From assembly GCA_963727535.1 (NCBI GenBank), contig CAVSGR010000006.1, positions 1,116,001-1,180,000 on the forward strand: a stretch of DNA of 64,000 nucleotides, read 5' to 3'. The notes beneath the pieces were generated by a model that was not told the origin of the DNA, did not search any database, and saw only the letters and a list, made by a program, of their open reading frames with translations. Position 1 is the first letter of the stretch; each line of letters opens with the position of its first letter. Positions 1 to 9,317 of this stretch are shown in pieces. The DNA is from RBG-16-34-14 sp963727535 (GTDB lineage: Bacteria > Bacteroidota > Ignavibacteria > Ignavibacteriales > Ignavibacteriaceae). Made by a program: the position numbers and the translations under genes.

Positions 1-275
1 ATAGTATCGAAGTTATTATTGCTGATTTCAAAGAAAGAGAAGATAAAAAAGATTATATACTCGCAGAAATTATTGTTGAAAGAGAGAGCCAAAAGGGAAT
101 TTTGATAGGGAAGCAGGGTACTGCGATAAAAAATCTCGGTCTCGATGCAAGAAAAGCAATTGAAGATTTTCTTCAAAAAGAAGTTTATCTTGAATTGAAA
201 GTAAAAGTAAAAAACAAGTGGCGTTCAGATGAAAGACAGTTAAAGTCTTTTGGTTATAGTAAGCCTAAAGATTAA
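1..275 (+). CDS. era: GTPase Era, C-terminal end (partial)
   Basis: The window opens inside this gene; the frame starts at base 3 and about 90 C-terminal residues remain. They form the KH RNA-binding domain of Era, with the 'IIVERESQKGILIGKQG' core and the 'NKWRSDERQLKSFGY' ending typical of the family. Era is an essential GTPase that binds the 3' end of 16S rRNA during small-subunit assembly. The GTPase domain lies outside the window. Identification rests on the KH domain alone but the match is characteristic. Confidence 0.9.
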   Translation, partial: SIEVIIADFKEREDKKDYILAEIIVERESQKGILIGKQGTAIKNLGLDARKAIEDFLQKEVYLELKVKVKNKWRSDERQLKSFGYSKPKD

Positions 276-293
276 ACAAATCATTTTTTCCTC

Positions 294-1193
294 ATGAAAA
301 AATATTCTCCTGTAATTATTCTTTTGTTTGTTACTTTAATATGGGGCGCTACTTTTGTTATAGTAAAATCGGCTTTAAAAGATATCTCCCCTTTATTTTT
401 TATCTCTGTAAGATTTTTATTAGCCGCGGTTATTCTTCTTCCTTTTGCTGTTAAAATATTTAAGTCATTTAATAAACAGGTTCTTCGGGAAGGAATATTG
501 CTTGGACTTATATATTTCGCCGGGTTTGCTGCTCAAACAATGGGATTAAAATATACTACAGCAACAAAGTCTGCTTTTATAACAGGAACCTTTGTAATCT
601 TTACTCCATTTTTTCAGATTTATTTTGAGAAAAAGAAACCGAGAAAAGAAGTAGTTTTCGGAATCTTGCTTTGTGTAACCGGATTGATTTTTCTTACAAG
701 TAAAGGAAATTCTTTATTAGGTGTTTTCTCAGAGATAAGCGGGAGTTTCGGTATTGGAGATATGCTTACGATATTATGTGCTGTGTTTTTTGCTTTATAT
801 ATAGTTTATCTTGATATAGTAAGCAAGAAGAATGATTATAAGCCACTGGTTTTTTTACAGATTGCTGTTACAGGAATCTGCGGTTTGTTGTTTTCTTTTT
901 TATTTACCGGATTGAAAATTGAAACAATGGAATTCACTTTTAGTAATAATTTATTGTTTGCAGTTTTGTATACATCTATTCTTGCAACCGTGTTAACAAC
1001 TACTTTACAGACAAAGTATCAAAAATCTGTAACTCCTTCTGTTGCGGGAATAATTCTTTCCTTCGAGCCCATATTTGCTGCGCTGTGCGCTTTTTTTGTG
1101 TTGAATGAAAAAATATCTAATTTTGGTTTAATAGGATGCGTACTTATTTTTGCCGGACTTCTGGTTTCCGAGATGCTTAATAAAAATAAATAA
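294..1193 (+). CDS. EamA/DMT-family transporter
   Basis: This 299-residue hydrophobic protein has about ten predicted membrane helices and the internal duplication of the drug/metabolite transporter superfamily. It begins with 'LLFVTLIWGATFVIVKSAL' and has an 'SFEPIFAALCAFFVLNEK' segment near residue 260, both hallmarks of EamA repeats. It is an inner-membrane transporter of unknown substrate, probably a metabolite exporter. It starts 18 bases after era and is followed five bases later by acylphosphatase, so the genes are probably co-transcribed. Confidence 0.88.
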   Translation: MKKYSPVIILLFVTLIWGATFVIVKSALKDISPLFFISVRFLLAAVILLPFAVKIFKSFNKQVLREGILLGLIYFAGFAAQTMGLKYTTATKSAFITGTFVIFTPFFQIYFEKKKPRKEVVFGILLCVTGLIFLTSKGNSLLGVFSEISGSFGIGDMLTILCAVFFALYIVYLDIVSKKNDYKPLVFLQIAVTGICGLLFSFLFTGLKIETMEFTFSNNLLFAVLYTSILATVLTTTLQTKYQKSVTPSVAGIILSFEPIFAALCAFFVLNEKISNFGLIGCVLIFAGLLVSEMLNKNK

Positions 1194-1198
1194 CCTGG

Positions 1199-1480
1199 AT
1201 GGAAGATTATAAAAGAGCTGAAATTATTGTTAATGGATTTGTGCAGGGAGTTGGTTTCAGATATTTTGTTTATAGAAATGCAAAAGCTTTAGGATTAAAA
1301 GGTTATACTAAAAATCTTTTTACAGGAGAAGTTGTAACAGTTGTGGAGGGGAACCGTGCAATGATAGAAGAGCTCAGTAATAAAATAAAAATTGGTCCTT
1401 CTAATGCTTCAGTCAGGAAACATAATATTATTTGGTATGAGCCTAAAAATGAATTTGAAAATTTCGAGATAAGAAGATGA
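1199..1480 (+). CDS. acyP: Acylphosphatase
   Basis: This 93-residue cytoplasmic enzyme hydrolyses acyl phosphates such as carbamoyl or acetyl phosphate. The signature 'VQGVGFRYFVYRNAKALGL' near residues 15-33 carries the phosphate-binding loop and the catalytic Arg. The second family motif, 'GYTKNLFTGEVVTVVEG' with its catalytic Asn, follows. The length is normal for the family. Its stop overlaps the ispF start by four bases (ATGA), suggesting translational coupling. Confidence 0.93.
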   Translation: MEDYKRAEIIVNGFVQGVGFRYFVYRNAKALGLKGYTKNLFTGEVVTVVEGNRAMIEELSNKIKIGPSNASVRKHNIIWYEPKNEFENFEIRR

Positions 1481-1965
1481 ATGAAGAATTAAGAACAGGT
1501 ATTGGCTTTGATGTTCATGCATTTGAAGAAAAGCGTAAACTGATAATCGGCGGAATAGAAATTCCTTTTGAGAAAGGTCTGGCAGGTCATTCCGATGCAG
1601 ATGTTCTTCTTCATGCAATTTGCGATGCTTTGCTCGGTTCTCTTGCTCTTGGTGATATTGGCAAACATTTTCCCGATACTGATCCAAAATTTAAAGATGC
1701 AGATAGTGTTAATCTTCTTTCAGAAGTTTATAAAATGATTGAATCAAAAGGTTATAAACTTGGAAACTTAGATGCAGTGTTAATGCTTCAACGACCAAAG
1801 ATTTCTGCCTATATTGAAACGATGCAAGAAAAAATAGCTCTCATACTTAATGTTGAAATTGATAAGATTTCCATAAAGGCAACTACTACAGAAAAACTAG
1901 GTTTTACAGGGAGAGAAGAAGGCGTGGCTGCAATGGCTACAGTTTTAGTTACAAAGGCTAAATGA
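1477..1965 (+). CDS. ispF: 2-C-methyl-D-erythritol 2,4-cyclodiphosphate synthase
   Basis: IspF of the non-mevalonate isoprenoid pathway converts CDP-methylerythritol 2-phosphate to the cyclic diphosphate and CMP. The 162-residue length is typical. The zinc-binding motif 'GFDVHAF' is near residue 10, 'GHSDADVLLHA' near residue 38, and the C-terminal 'KATTTEKLGFTGREEG' completes the active site of the trimer. It overlaps acyP at its start, and its stop directly abuts the next start codon, so it sits inside a tight operon. Confidence 0.96.
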   Translation: MNEELRTGIGFDVHAFEEKRKLIIGGIEIPFEKGLAGHSDADVLLHAICDALLGSLALGDIGKHFPDTDPKFKDADSVNLLSEVYKMIESKGYKLGNLDAVLMLQRPKISAYIETMQEKIALILNVEIDKISIKATTTEKLGFTGREEGVAAMATVLVTKAK

Positions 1966-2580
1966 ATGATCGAAAATATTCTCAATCACATTTCTGATCT
2001 TAGTCCTTTTCTTATTTATTTAATTCTTTTTCTTTTTTCTTATGTTGAAAATGTTTTTCCTCCTTCACCGAGTGATTTAGTTGTAGTTGTAGGTGGTTCG
2101 TTGATTGCAACAGGTCCAATTCATTTTATCCCCACATTAATTTTTACTACGATTGGAAGTATTCTCGGATTTATGACTTTGTATTTTATCGGTTCGCAGC
2201 TTGATAAAAAAATTGTAAGAGCCGGTAAGATTAAATTTATCACAGCCGAAGCAGTAGCGAAAGTAGAAACCTGGTTTACTAAATATGGCTATACTATTAT
2301 TGCTATCAACCGTTTCCTTCCAGGGACAAGATCAGTTATTTCTTTTTTTGCAGGACTAAGTGAATTAAAAGTTTTAAAGACTGTCGTTCTTGCAACATTA
2401 AGCGCAGCGTTCTGGAATGCGATAATGATTTATTTAGGAATAATATTTGGCGATAACATTGACCAGGTTGACTTTTATTTGTCTCGTTACGAAAAAATTG
2501 TTTTAATAATAACAGGCGTTGTCGTTTTGTTTTTTGTTATAAGATATTTCTTCTTTAAAAAGAAAAAGAGCACGAGTTGA
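1966..2580 (+). CDS. DedA/SNARE-associated family membrane protein
   Basis: This 204-residue integral membrane protein shows the DedA pattern: an N-terminal re-entrant region with 'YVENVFPPSPSDLVVVVGG' and a central 'INRFLPGTRSVISFFAG' motif containing the conserved Arg. DedA proteins act in lipid carrier recycling or scrambling and envelope homeostasis; the substrate here is not evident. Its ATG follows the ispF stop with no gap. After its TGA stop the same reading frame stays open into the lnt gene. Confidence 0.88.
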   Translation: MIENILNHISDLSPFLIYLILFLFSYVENVFPPSPSDLVVVVGGSLIATGPIHFIPTLIFTTIGSILGFMTLYFIGSQLDKKIVRAGKIKFITAEAVAKVETWFTKYGYTIIAINRFLPGTRSVISFFAGLSELKVLKTVVLATLSAAFWNAIMIYLGIIFGDNIDQVDFYLSRYEKIVLIITGVVVLFFVIRYFFFKKKKSTS

Positions 2581-2673
2581 TTTTCAAATCAAAGAATAAA
2601 AAAATTCCAAGATCTCCACGAAGAAAAAAAAACAAAGAATAAGGAAAGGCTTCTTCTTATTCTTTCCGGAATT

Positions 2674-4266
2674 TTGTTGGGGATTTCATTCCCGCCCTTT
2701 CCATTTCCTTTTACACTTTTAATGTTTGTAGGATTGGTTCCGTATCTTAAAGTAATGGAGAAGAAAGAAACACTTCTTGATATAAACCGTTCTACTTATT
2801 TGATGGCATTTGTTTTCAGCTTAATTACTATCTACTGGATCGGAAGCTGGCAGAAAGAATCGGACCCTTTTTTAATGATTTCGGGTGCATTGCTTTTATT
2901 TGTAAATCCTGCACAACTATTAATCCCATCGACACTTTATTATTTCACTAAAAGATTATTTAAGAGAAATATTGCACTTTATGTTTTTCCTCTTTTCTGG
3001 GTTACTTATGAATATCTAACAATGATAACCGAAATAAGATTTCCCTGGATAACTCTGGGGAGCGGTTTGGCATTGTTCAATAAATTTATTCAGGCTGCTG
3101 ATATTGTTGGCTCACTTGGATTATCTCTTTTTGTAATTTTTATTAATGTCTTTTTCTATAAAGCTTTTATCAATTATAAAACCTCAAGAAAGAAATCCTA
3201 TCAAAATTTTTCAGTCTCTGTTGTGATTTTGCTAATCATAATTAGTTATGGATTTTACAGAACATCGTCTTTTACCCAATCTGGTAAGAAAGTAAGAGTT
3301 GGACTCATTCAGCCGAACATTAATCCCTGGGATAAATGGTCAACAGGAGATTTGAGTACATTTCTCGATCTTTATTTCGGACTTTCAAAAAAGGCAATTG
3401 ATGATGGAGCAGAAATTTTATTCTGGCCGGAAACTGCAATGCCTGTTTATCTTATGAGTGGCAGGTACCAATCAACTGTAGATTCCATTTACAGTTTTCT
3501 CTGGCAAAATAATATTTATCTCTTAACCGGAATGCCGGACCTTATTTATTATGATAAAACTAATCATCCGGATGATGCAAAGTACAGTGAGAGAGGTGAT
3601 TATTATTACGCAACATATAATGCAATCTTACTTTTATCACCGCTCACTTCGGCTATTCAGAGATATGGAAAAGCAATGTTAGTTCCTTTTGGTGAAAAGG
3701 TCCCATATGCAGACAAGCTTCCTTTTCTTGGAAGTCTCATTAAATGGGGAGTCGGAATAACAGGCTGGAATGTTGGTCACGATACAACGATTTTTTCTTT
3801 ACCTTTTCCTGAAAAGAAAAATAACTTAATAACTTATTCTAACAAAGATTTGCTTTACATAAACGGAATTGTTTGTTATGAATCTGTCTTCCCCGATTTT
3901 GTTGCCCGGTTTGTAAATAAAGGCGCACAAATGATTGCAATTGTTACGAACGATAGTTGGTACGGCAAGTTGAGTGGACCATATCAACATAAAGAATATG
4001 CGGCTTTGCGCGCTGTTGAGAACCGGAGAAGTGTTGTAAGAGCAGCTAATGGTGGAATAAGTTGTATAATAAATCCTTTAGGAATTACCAAAACTCAAAG
4101 TAAAATGTTTGAAAAAACTTTTATTGTTGGGGATGTTGATTTAGAAAACACTAAAACATTTTACACACGGAATCCGTTGTTAGTTCCGATTTTATGTTCT
4201 GCATTCTCTATCTGGATAGTCGGGATTTTTATAATGAAAAAAATTAAAACAAAATTTAATCTTTGA
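2674..4266 (+). CDS. lnt: Apolipoprotein N-acyltransferase
   Basis: Lnt adds the third acyl chain to the N-terminal Cys of lipoproteins in the inner membrane. An N-terminal block of membrane helices is followed by a carbon-nitrogen hydrolase domain. That domain contains 'ILFWPETAMP' (catalytic Glu), 'YGKAMLVPFGEKVPY' (catalytic Lys) and 'GIVCYESVFPDFVARF' (catalytic Cys). The given start is a TTG, but the frame is open all the way back to the dedA stop and the first helix seems to begin upstream. The best Shine-Dalgarno-like run (AAGGAAAGG, 2641-2649) fits an ATT start at 2659 better. The true N-terminus is therefore uncertain. Confidence 0.92.
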   Translation: MLGISFPPFPFPFTLLMFVGLVPYLKVMEKKETLLDINRSTYLMAFVFSLITIYWIGSWQKESDPFLMISGALLLFVNPAQLLIPSTLYYFTKRLFKRNIALYVFPLFWVTYEYLTMITEIRFPWITLGSGLALFNKFIQAADIVGSLGLSLFVIFINVFFYKAFINYKTSRKKSYQNFSVSVVILLIIISYGFYRTSSFTQSGKKVRVGLIQPNINPWDKWSTGDLSTFLDLYFGLSKKAIDDGAEILFWPETAMPVYLMSGRYQSTVDSIYSFLWQNNIYLLTGMPDLIYYDKTNHPDDAKYSERGDYYYATYNAILLLSPLTSAIQRYGKAMLVPFGEKVPYADKLPFLGSLIKWGVGITGWNVGHDTTIFSLPFPEKKNNLITYSNKDLLYINGIVCYESVFPDFVARFVNKGAQMIAIVTNDSWYGKLSGPYQHKEYAALRAVENRRSVVRAANGGISCIINPLGITKTQSKMFEKTFIVGDVDLENTKTFYTRNPLLVPILCSAFSIWIVGIFIMKKIKTKFNL

Positions 4267-4270
4267 CGAT

Positions 4271-5299
4271 ATGAAAATAATTGATTTAAGAAGCGATACA
4301 GTAACCAAACCTTCGGAGGCAATGCGAAAAGCAATGTATGAAGCCGAAGTTGGTGATGATGTTTTTAAGGAAGATCCAACAGTAAACAAGCTTGAAGAAT
4401 TTACAGCAGATTTACTTGGTAAAGAAGCCTCGTTGTTTGTTTCAAGCGGAGTGATGGCAAACCAGGTTTGTCTTAATGTTCTTACAAATCCGGGCGATGA
4501 AGTTATTTGTGAAAGAGACGCACACATTTTTAATTACGAATCAGGATCTCCCGCTGCATTGAGTGGAATTCAGCTTTGTCCTGTTGATGGGAAAAATGGT
4601 GTAATAACAACGGAACAGGTCGAACCTTTTATTCGTCCTTCAAGCGCTTATTATATGCCGAAGACAAAAGTCATTGCTCTTGAAAACACACATAACCGTG
4701 CAGGTGGTACAATTTATCCTTTAGAAAAAATAATTGAGATGAAAGAACTTGCCAAAAAATATAATTTGCTTTTCCATCTTGATGGAGCGAGAATCTGGAA
4801 TGCTTCTGTTGCTACCGGAATTTCTGTTAAAGATTATGCTCAACATTTTGATTCTGTTTCCTGCTGTTTCTCAAAAGGATTAGGTGCGCCGGTCGGTTCT
4901 ATAATTGCCGGGACAAAAGATTTTATTAAAGAAGCTTTCAGAGTTCGTAAAGGTTGGGGTGGGGGAATGAGACAATCAGGAATTCTTGCTGCTGCAGCTT
5001 TGTATTCTCTTCAAAATAATGTACAAAGACTTTCGGAAGATCATGAAAAAGCTAAGATTTTAGCAAAAGCTATTAATGAAAATCCAAACCTGGAAATCGA
5101 TATAAATTCTGTTCAGACAAACATTATTATTTTCAAACCTTTAAAGATGAATATTGATGAAGCAATAAAACGTTGTAAAGAAAGAGGTTTGTTATTACTT
5201 GTCGGAAGAGTTGACGCGTTAAGAGCTATCACTCATCTCGATGTTAGCTTTGAAGATATAAACAGGGCAGGGGAAATTATCGGTGAAGTTTTTAATTAA
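4271..5299 (+). CDS. ltaE: Low-specificity L-threonine aldolase
   Basis: This 342-residue PLP-dependent fold-type I enzyme cleaves L-threonine or L-allo-threonine to glycine and acetaldehyde. The N-terminus 'IDLRSDTVTKPSEAMRKAM' is diagnostic. 'HLDGARIWNASVATG' holds the Asp that contacts PLP, and 'CCFSKGLGAPVGS' holds the Schiff-base Lys near residue 203. It begins four bases after lnt and probably ends this operon. It could serve glycine synthesis or threonine catabolism. Confidence 0.93.
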   Translation: MKIIDLRSDTVTKPSEAMRKAMYEAEVGDDVFKEDPTVNKLEEFTADLLGKEASLFVSSGVMANQVCLNVLTNPGDEVICERDAHIFNYESGSPAALSGIQLCPVDGKNGVITTEQVEPFIRPSSAYYMPKTKVIALENTHNRAGGTIYPLEKIIEMKELAKKYNLLFHLDGARIWNASVATGISVKDYAQHFDSVSCCFSKGLGAPVGSIIAGTKDFIKEAFRVRKGWGGGMRQSGILAAAALYSLQNNVQRLSEDHEKAKILAKAINENPNLEIDINSVQTNIIIFKPLKMNIDEAIKRCKERGLLLLVGRVDALRAITHLDVSFEDINRAGEIIGEVFN

Positions 5300-5308
5300 T
5301 CTTAAAAA

Positions 5309-6343
5309 TTAAAACCTCATAAAGAAAGCCAAACCAGTTCCGAAATAATCTCTATATGGTGATATATTGATCGAAACTTTATTATCTGAAGAATCGGAAT
5401 TAGATTTATATTTTTCAGGATGGGCGACAATCTTTCCGAATTCATAACCGAGAAATATTGCTAATGGATAATCACTATGCCAGTGAATTCCTTTGTTTAC
5501 CATTGCCATAGCCATCAAACCGGAAATTGTATATCCAACCGGATTTACCCATTTCCATTCAGGATAATTTTCATGGATTACTTCAACCATACTTAACATT
5601 GTTGTAAGATGTCCGGATGGATAGGCATCATACGCAGGAATGCGTTTATGGTAATCAAAAGGACTCGGGAAAAATTTCCATTTACCTGTTCTTGTAGTTG
5701 CTACAATGGGACTTTCCCTTCCGGTGAGATGTTTCAAGACTTGAACAATTGCACCTGAAGAAATTGTTACCTGTGCAATCTGACTTCCGGTTCGTATAGC
5801 TCTCTGGTCGCTATTGATTAAACCTAAACCGACAAAGACAACCGTAAGTGCAAGCTGCCCATTTCCGGCACCAATCTGCTCGAAGATATCGCTCGCCTCA
5901 TGTATAAAGTGAGAGCTTGTATACCACTTATGTTGTGCGTCATACGTTTCTCTGTCAGTAGCCATAAGAACTGTGGTGGATGCAACTATACTAAGGTAAA
6001 CAGGAATGCTTGTGTTCAATGCAACATCATAAAATCTTACATAATCCTGTGGTATGTTTGTTATCCAGTCATGCCAGGTTACATTTGGTAGTTGAGGAGA
6101 AGTTTGCTCTTTTTCTTTTTCATAACTTCTAAAGTCAAATGGGTCTTCGGCTTTTTCAACTTGTGAGAGTTCAGGATTATTTTTTAATGTGTAAAAAGGA
6201 ATAACTTTAGAAGAGTCCTGGGCTTTTATGCTGGTACTTAAAATTAAAACAGAAAGTAATATCCTATATTTATTCAATATTTCAATTAAATAAGATTGTT
6301 TTAAAAATAAGTCCAAATCTATCACTAATTTTTGAAAAACCAA
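5309..6343 (-). CDS. PAP2-family phosphatase, exported
   Basis: The C-terminal half carries the PAP2 acid-phosphatase motifs: 'LKHLTGRESP', 'AYPSGHLTTM' and 'KGIHWHSDYPLAIFLG', with the catalytic His residues. Such enzymes dephosphorylate lipid or undecaprenyl phosphates at the membrane or in the periplasm. The full frame starts at a TTG. A TTG at about 6277 would begin 'MNKYRILLSVLILSTSIKAQ', a clean signal peptide, and may be the real start. It is convergent with ltaE, only nine bases apart. The substrate is unknown. Confidence 0.82.
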   Translation of the reverse strand: MVFQKLVIDLDLFLKQSYLIEILNKYRILLSVLILSTSIKAQDSSKVIPFYTLKNNPELSQVEKAEDPFDFRSYEKEKEQTSPQLPNVTWHDWITNIPQDYVRFYDVALNTSIPVYLSIVASTTVLMATDRETYDAQHKWYTSSHFIHEASDIFEQIGAGNGQLALTVVFVGLGLINSDQRAIRTGSQIAQVTISSGAIVQVLKHLTGRESPIVATTRTGKWKFFPSPFDYHKRIPAYDAYPSGHLTTMLSMVEVIHENYPEWKWVNPVGYTISGLMAMAMVNKGIHWHSDYPLAIFLGYEFGKIVAHPEKYKSNSDSSDNKVSINISPYRDYFGTGLAFFMRF

Positions 6344-6573
6344 AAAAGTTTGAGACCTGATTTATTAAGATTTTACTATTTTTATAATGAAAATTATGTT
6401 AAGCTCAAGATGATGGACTTTATGGTTAATAAAAATGCAGTAAAAGATTTGTTGAACAAGTTTATTTATCGAATTTATTTTTAGCCACGAACTTTAGGTA
6501 GTAGACATAAAAAACAGGATTAATGGCTTTAGCTACAATTTGGGTTAAAACCTAAACTTGCTTAAATTAATGT

Positions 6574-6593
6574 CCCGGACATAAATGTCAGGG
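6574..6593. promoter_or_regulatory. Hairpin in the leader of the exonuclease gene
   Basis: The bases read CCCGGACAT-AA-ATGTCAGGG, an imperfect inverted repeat with one G/A mismatch. It ends 36 bases before the exonuclease start, which has a G-rich ribosome site (CACGGGGGTTCC). It could be an operator or an mRNA leader hairpin. The rest of 6344-6629 shows no convincing gene. Confidence 0.3.
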
Positions 6594-6629
6594 TTATTAA
6601 ATTATATATAAAATTATCACGGGGGTTCC

Positions 6630-7316
6630 ATGAAAAAAATAGTTTTCGATATCGAGACTTGTGCATTTCCATTCGAATCACTTTCCGAAAGCCAGCAGGA
6701 ATATCTTCTTCGTTATGCTGAAAGAGAATCAAACGAAAAAGTGAAGGAACTAAGGGTCGATGATGCAATAAGATATACAAGCCTTTATCCTTTCACTGCC
6801 AAACTAATTACAATCGGTATTTATGATGTTGAGAAAGAAAAATCTTACGTTTATTATGAAAGCGATAAAAATGAAGAATGGGTTTCTGAAAAGGATGTTC
6901 ATTACAAAGGATTAAGTGAAGCAGAAATGATCAACTCATTCTGGAGAATTATGGAAGTTACGGATCAGATTATAACATTTAATGGAAGAAATTTCGATGC
7001 ACCTTTTATTATGATACGTTCTGCTTTGAACAAAATTAAACCATCTAAAAATCTTGTATCCAAAAGATTCGATTCATCTTTTCATATCGATTTGCTTGAA
7101 CAGTTCACTTATTATGGTCTTACAAGAAAATTTAATCTTGATTTTTATTGCCAGGCATTTGAAGTTGAATCACCCAAAACAAAAGGCATCTCAGGAATGG
7201 AAGTTAAAACTCTTTATGAAGCAGGGAGAATAAAAGATATTGCAGTTTATTGTGCCGACGATATTTATGCAACTTACCAGCTTTATAAGATATGGGATGA
7301 GTTTCTGAATATATAA
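6630..7316 (+). CDS. Predicted 3'-5' exonuclease, PolB-like DEDD family
   Basis: This 228-residue cytoplasmic protein has the DEDD nuclease motifs. Exo I is 'KKIVFDIETCAFPFE' at the N-terminus (Asp, Glu), Exo II is 'TFNGRNFDAPFI' (Asp), and Exo III is the C-terminal 'YCADDIYATYQLY' (Asp). This matches the stand-alone proofreading-like exonuclease family PF10108. Its role is likely DNA repair or processing. It is monocistronic with a G-rich ribosome binding site and has no functional partner nearby. Confidence 0.82.
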   Translation: MKKIVFDIETCAFPFESLSESQQEYLLRYAERESNEKVKELRVDDAIRYTSLYPFTAKLITIGIYDVEKEKSYVYYESDKNEEWVSEKDVHYKGLSEAEMINSFWRIMEVTDQIITFNGRNFDAPFIMIRSALNKIKPSKNLVSKRFDSSFHIDLLEQFTYYGLTRKFNLDFYCQAFEVESPKTKGISGMEVKTLYEAGRIKDIAVYCADDIYATYQLYKIWDEFLNI

Positions 7317-7567
7317 TCACAAAATTACGTGAAGGTGTCCCTTTTGGACAAAATTTAAAGATTAGAAGATTGAATCTAATCCTTTATTCTTTCCAATCCT
7401 TAAATATCAAATTCGTCTTACTGTAATAAGATGAACCACTCTCTCATTTTTAGAAATATTCGCAAATAAATCCTTTCATTTTAATCCACCTTTATAATTT
7501 TTGGGTGGCATGGTTTTAGGCATAACTCTAAAGATTATAAAAATAAATAAAAGTATTAAGGCTATTT

Positions 7568-9172
7568 ATGTCTGTAACTGTTAACCAGCTTGTTTCAGGT
7601 GTCGAGATAAAGGGGAGAATGTTTCAGGAAGTAAACGAAATTTTAACACCAGAGTCCATACAATTCATTTCAAAATTGCATTATTTATTTAACCCCAGAC
7701 GGCTTGAGCTGCTAAGAAGAAGAGAAAAGGTCCAGCGGGAAATCAGTTCCGGTTTGATGCCCGACTTTATCGAGAAAACAAAAGATATCAGGAATAGTAA
7801 CTGGAAAGTTGCACCTCTTCCTGAAGACCTGCTCGACAGGCGTGTTGAAATAGTTGGTTCGGTAGATCAAAAAACAATTGTAGATGATCTTAATTCCGGG
7901 GCAAATATTTTTATTGCTGATTTTGATGATTCAACTTCTCCGACATGGAATAACATAATTGAAGGTCAAGTAAACCTTAAGGATGCTGTTGCAGGAACTA
8001 TATCTTATATAGATACTGAAACTGGCAAGTTCCGTAAGCTTGATAAAGAAACATCTACACTTATGGTGCGCCCAAGAAGCTGGCATCTTGAGGAAAAGAA
8101 TTTTTTGATTAATGGTGAACCAGTTTCAGCCTCGTTATTTGATTTTGGTCTTTTCTTTTTCCACAATGCTAAAACTTTAGTTGATAAAGGGACGGGACCC
8201 TATTTCTATCTTCCTAAAATTGAAAGCAGGCTCGAAGCAAGGCTGTGGAGTAATGTTTTTGTTTTTGCACAGGACGAGTTTGGAATTCCGATAGGAACGA
8301 TTAAAGCGGCAGTTTTAATAGATACAATAGTTGCTGCATTTGAAATGGATGAGATTCTTTACGAATTGAAAGAACATTCAGCTGGACTTAGCTGCGGCAA
8401 ATGGAATTATATTTTTAGCTTCATCAAGAAATTCAGAAATCACCCGATGTTCATCTTTCCCGACCGTGAACAAATTACCAAAGAATCTCATTGTATGCAA
8501 TCTTATTGTAATCTGCTCATAAAAACATGTCATAAACGTAATGCTTATGCTATCGGCTGTGTTTCTACTGATATTCCTGTAGCGAATGATAAAACTGTAA
8601 CTGAAGCAATTCTCAAAAAAGTTTATTCAGATAAAGACCACCAGGCAAGCGAAGGATTTGACGGAACAATGGTTATGCATCCCGGTTTAGTTTCGTTCTC
8701 AAAAAAAGCATTCGATAAATATATATCACAAAAAAATCAGGTAGATAATAAAAAAGAAGAAATAAATATTACTGCAGATGATCTTCTTTCGCTTCCAGTA
8801 GGAACGATTACTCTGGAAGGGTTAAAAACAAATATTGATCTTGGAATTCAATACCTCGAAGAATGGTTGAGAGGCGAAGGTACTTTACCTATTTATGATT
8901 CAATTGAAACTACAGCTACAGCGGAAATTGCCAGAACTCAAGTTTGGCAGTCTGTAAATAATCCTGGAGGCTCTTTTGAAGATGGAACGAAGATAAGTGA
9001 AGAATTATATACTTCTCTTCTCGAATCGCAGCTTAATGAAATAAAGATTTCTGTTGGAGAAACACGATTTTATAAGGGTGCTTACTATTTAGCCGCAGAA
9101 ATTTTTGATAGCCTTGTTAGGGAAAAAGAATTTACAGAATTCTTAACTCTAAGAGCTTATGAATTTATTTAA
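7568..9172 (+). CDS. aceB: Malate synthase A
   Basis: Malate synthase condenses glyoxylate and acetyl-CoA to malate in the glyoxylate shunt. The 534-residue length fits the A isoform. Visible family segments are 'MVRPRSWHLEEKNFLING' near residue 170, 'YFYLPKIESRLEARLWSNVF' near residue 215, 'LSCGKWNYIFSFIKK' and the C-terminal catalytic region with 'SEGFDGTMVMHPGLVS'. Isocitrate lyase is not in the window. The upstream 250 bases hold a short inverted repeat (ATTAGA/TCTAAT) but no clear promoter. Confidence 0.95.
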   Translation: MSVTVNQLVSGVEIKGRMFQEVNEILTPESIQFISKLHYLFNPRRLELLRRREKVQREISSGLMPDFIEKTKDIRNSNWKVAPLPEDLLDRRVEIVGSVDQKTIVDDLNSGANIFIADFDDSTSPTWNNIIEGQVNLKDAVAGTISYIDTETGKFRKLDKETSTLMVRPRSWHLEEKNFLINGEPVSASLFDFGLFFFHNAKTLVDKGTGPYFYLPKIESRLEARLWSNVFVFAQDEFGIPIGTIKAAVLIDTIVAAFEMDEILYELKEHSAGLSCGKWNYIFSFIKKFRNHPMFIFPDREQITKESHCMQSYCNLLIKTCHKRNAYAIGCVSTDIPVANDKTVTEAILKKVYSDKDHQASEGFDGTMVMHPGLVSFSKKAFDKYISQKNQVDNKKEEINITADDLLSLPVGTITLEGLKTNIDLGIQYLEEWLRGEGTLPIYDSIETTATAEIARTQVWQSVNNPGGSFEDGTKISEELYTSLLESQLNEIKISVGETRFYKGAYYLAAEIFDSLVREKEFTEFLTLRAYEFI

Positions 9173-9186
9173 AGTTGATAACCTCC

Positions 9187-9225
9187 GCTCTTAATCCATA
9201 TTGTAAATTGCTGCGGATTAAGAGC
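9187..9225. repeat. Perfect 11-bp inverted repeat downstream of aceB
   Basis: GCTCTTAATCC pairs exactly with GGATTAAGAGC across a 17-base loop, starting 15 bases after the aceB stop. There is no T-tract, so it is more likely an mRNA 3' protecting hairpin, or part of the adjacent structured RNA, than an intrinsic terminator. Confidence 0.5.
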
Positions 9226-9237
9226 ACAATTTGAAAT

Positions 9238-9307
9238 GTACCGGGTATAAAAAGCAGTGAGAGGGCAATGCCTGTTTTTAAAAGATAGCTCGACTATCGC
9301 CCGGTAC
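9238..9307 (+). ncRNA. Candidate structured RNA with a three-way junction
   Basis: Seventy bases fold into three helices. P1 is GTACCGGG (9238-9245) with CCCGGTAC (9300-9307), a perfect 8-bp closing stem. P2 is AAAAAgCAG (9249-9257) with CTGTTTTT (9272-9279). P3 is GATAG (9284-9288) with CTATC (9294-9298), loop CTCGA. A strong intrinsic terminator follows ten bases later on the same strand. It is not a tRNA: the P3 loop is five bases and there is no anticodon arm of standard size. I recognise no riboswitch consensus. It lies between convergent genes, so a small RNA processed from or transcribed behind aceB is plausible. Confidence 0.45.
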
Positions 9308-9317
9308 GCCAATTTGT

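Noticed and set aside
6413..6484. 24-codon frame upstream of the exonuclease gene
   Set aside because: It has no ribosome site, no recognisable feature and A/T-rich composition typical of intergenic DNA.
9238..9310. tRNA-like fold ending in GCCA
   Set aside because: The acceptor-like stem is 8 bp, the T-like loop has five bases, and no standard D or anticodon arm can be drawn.
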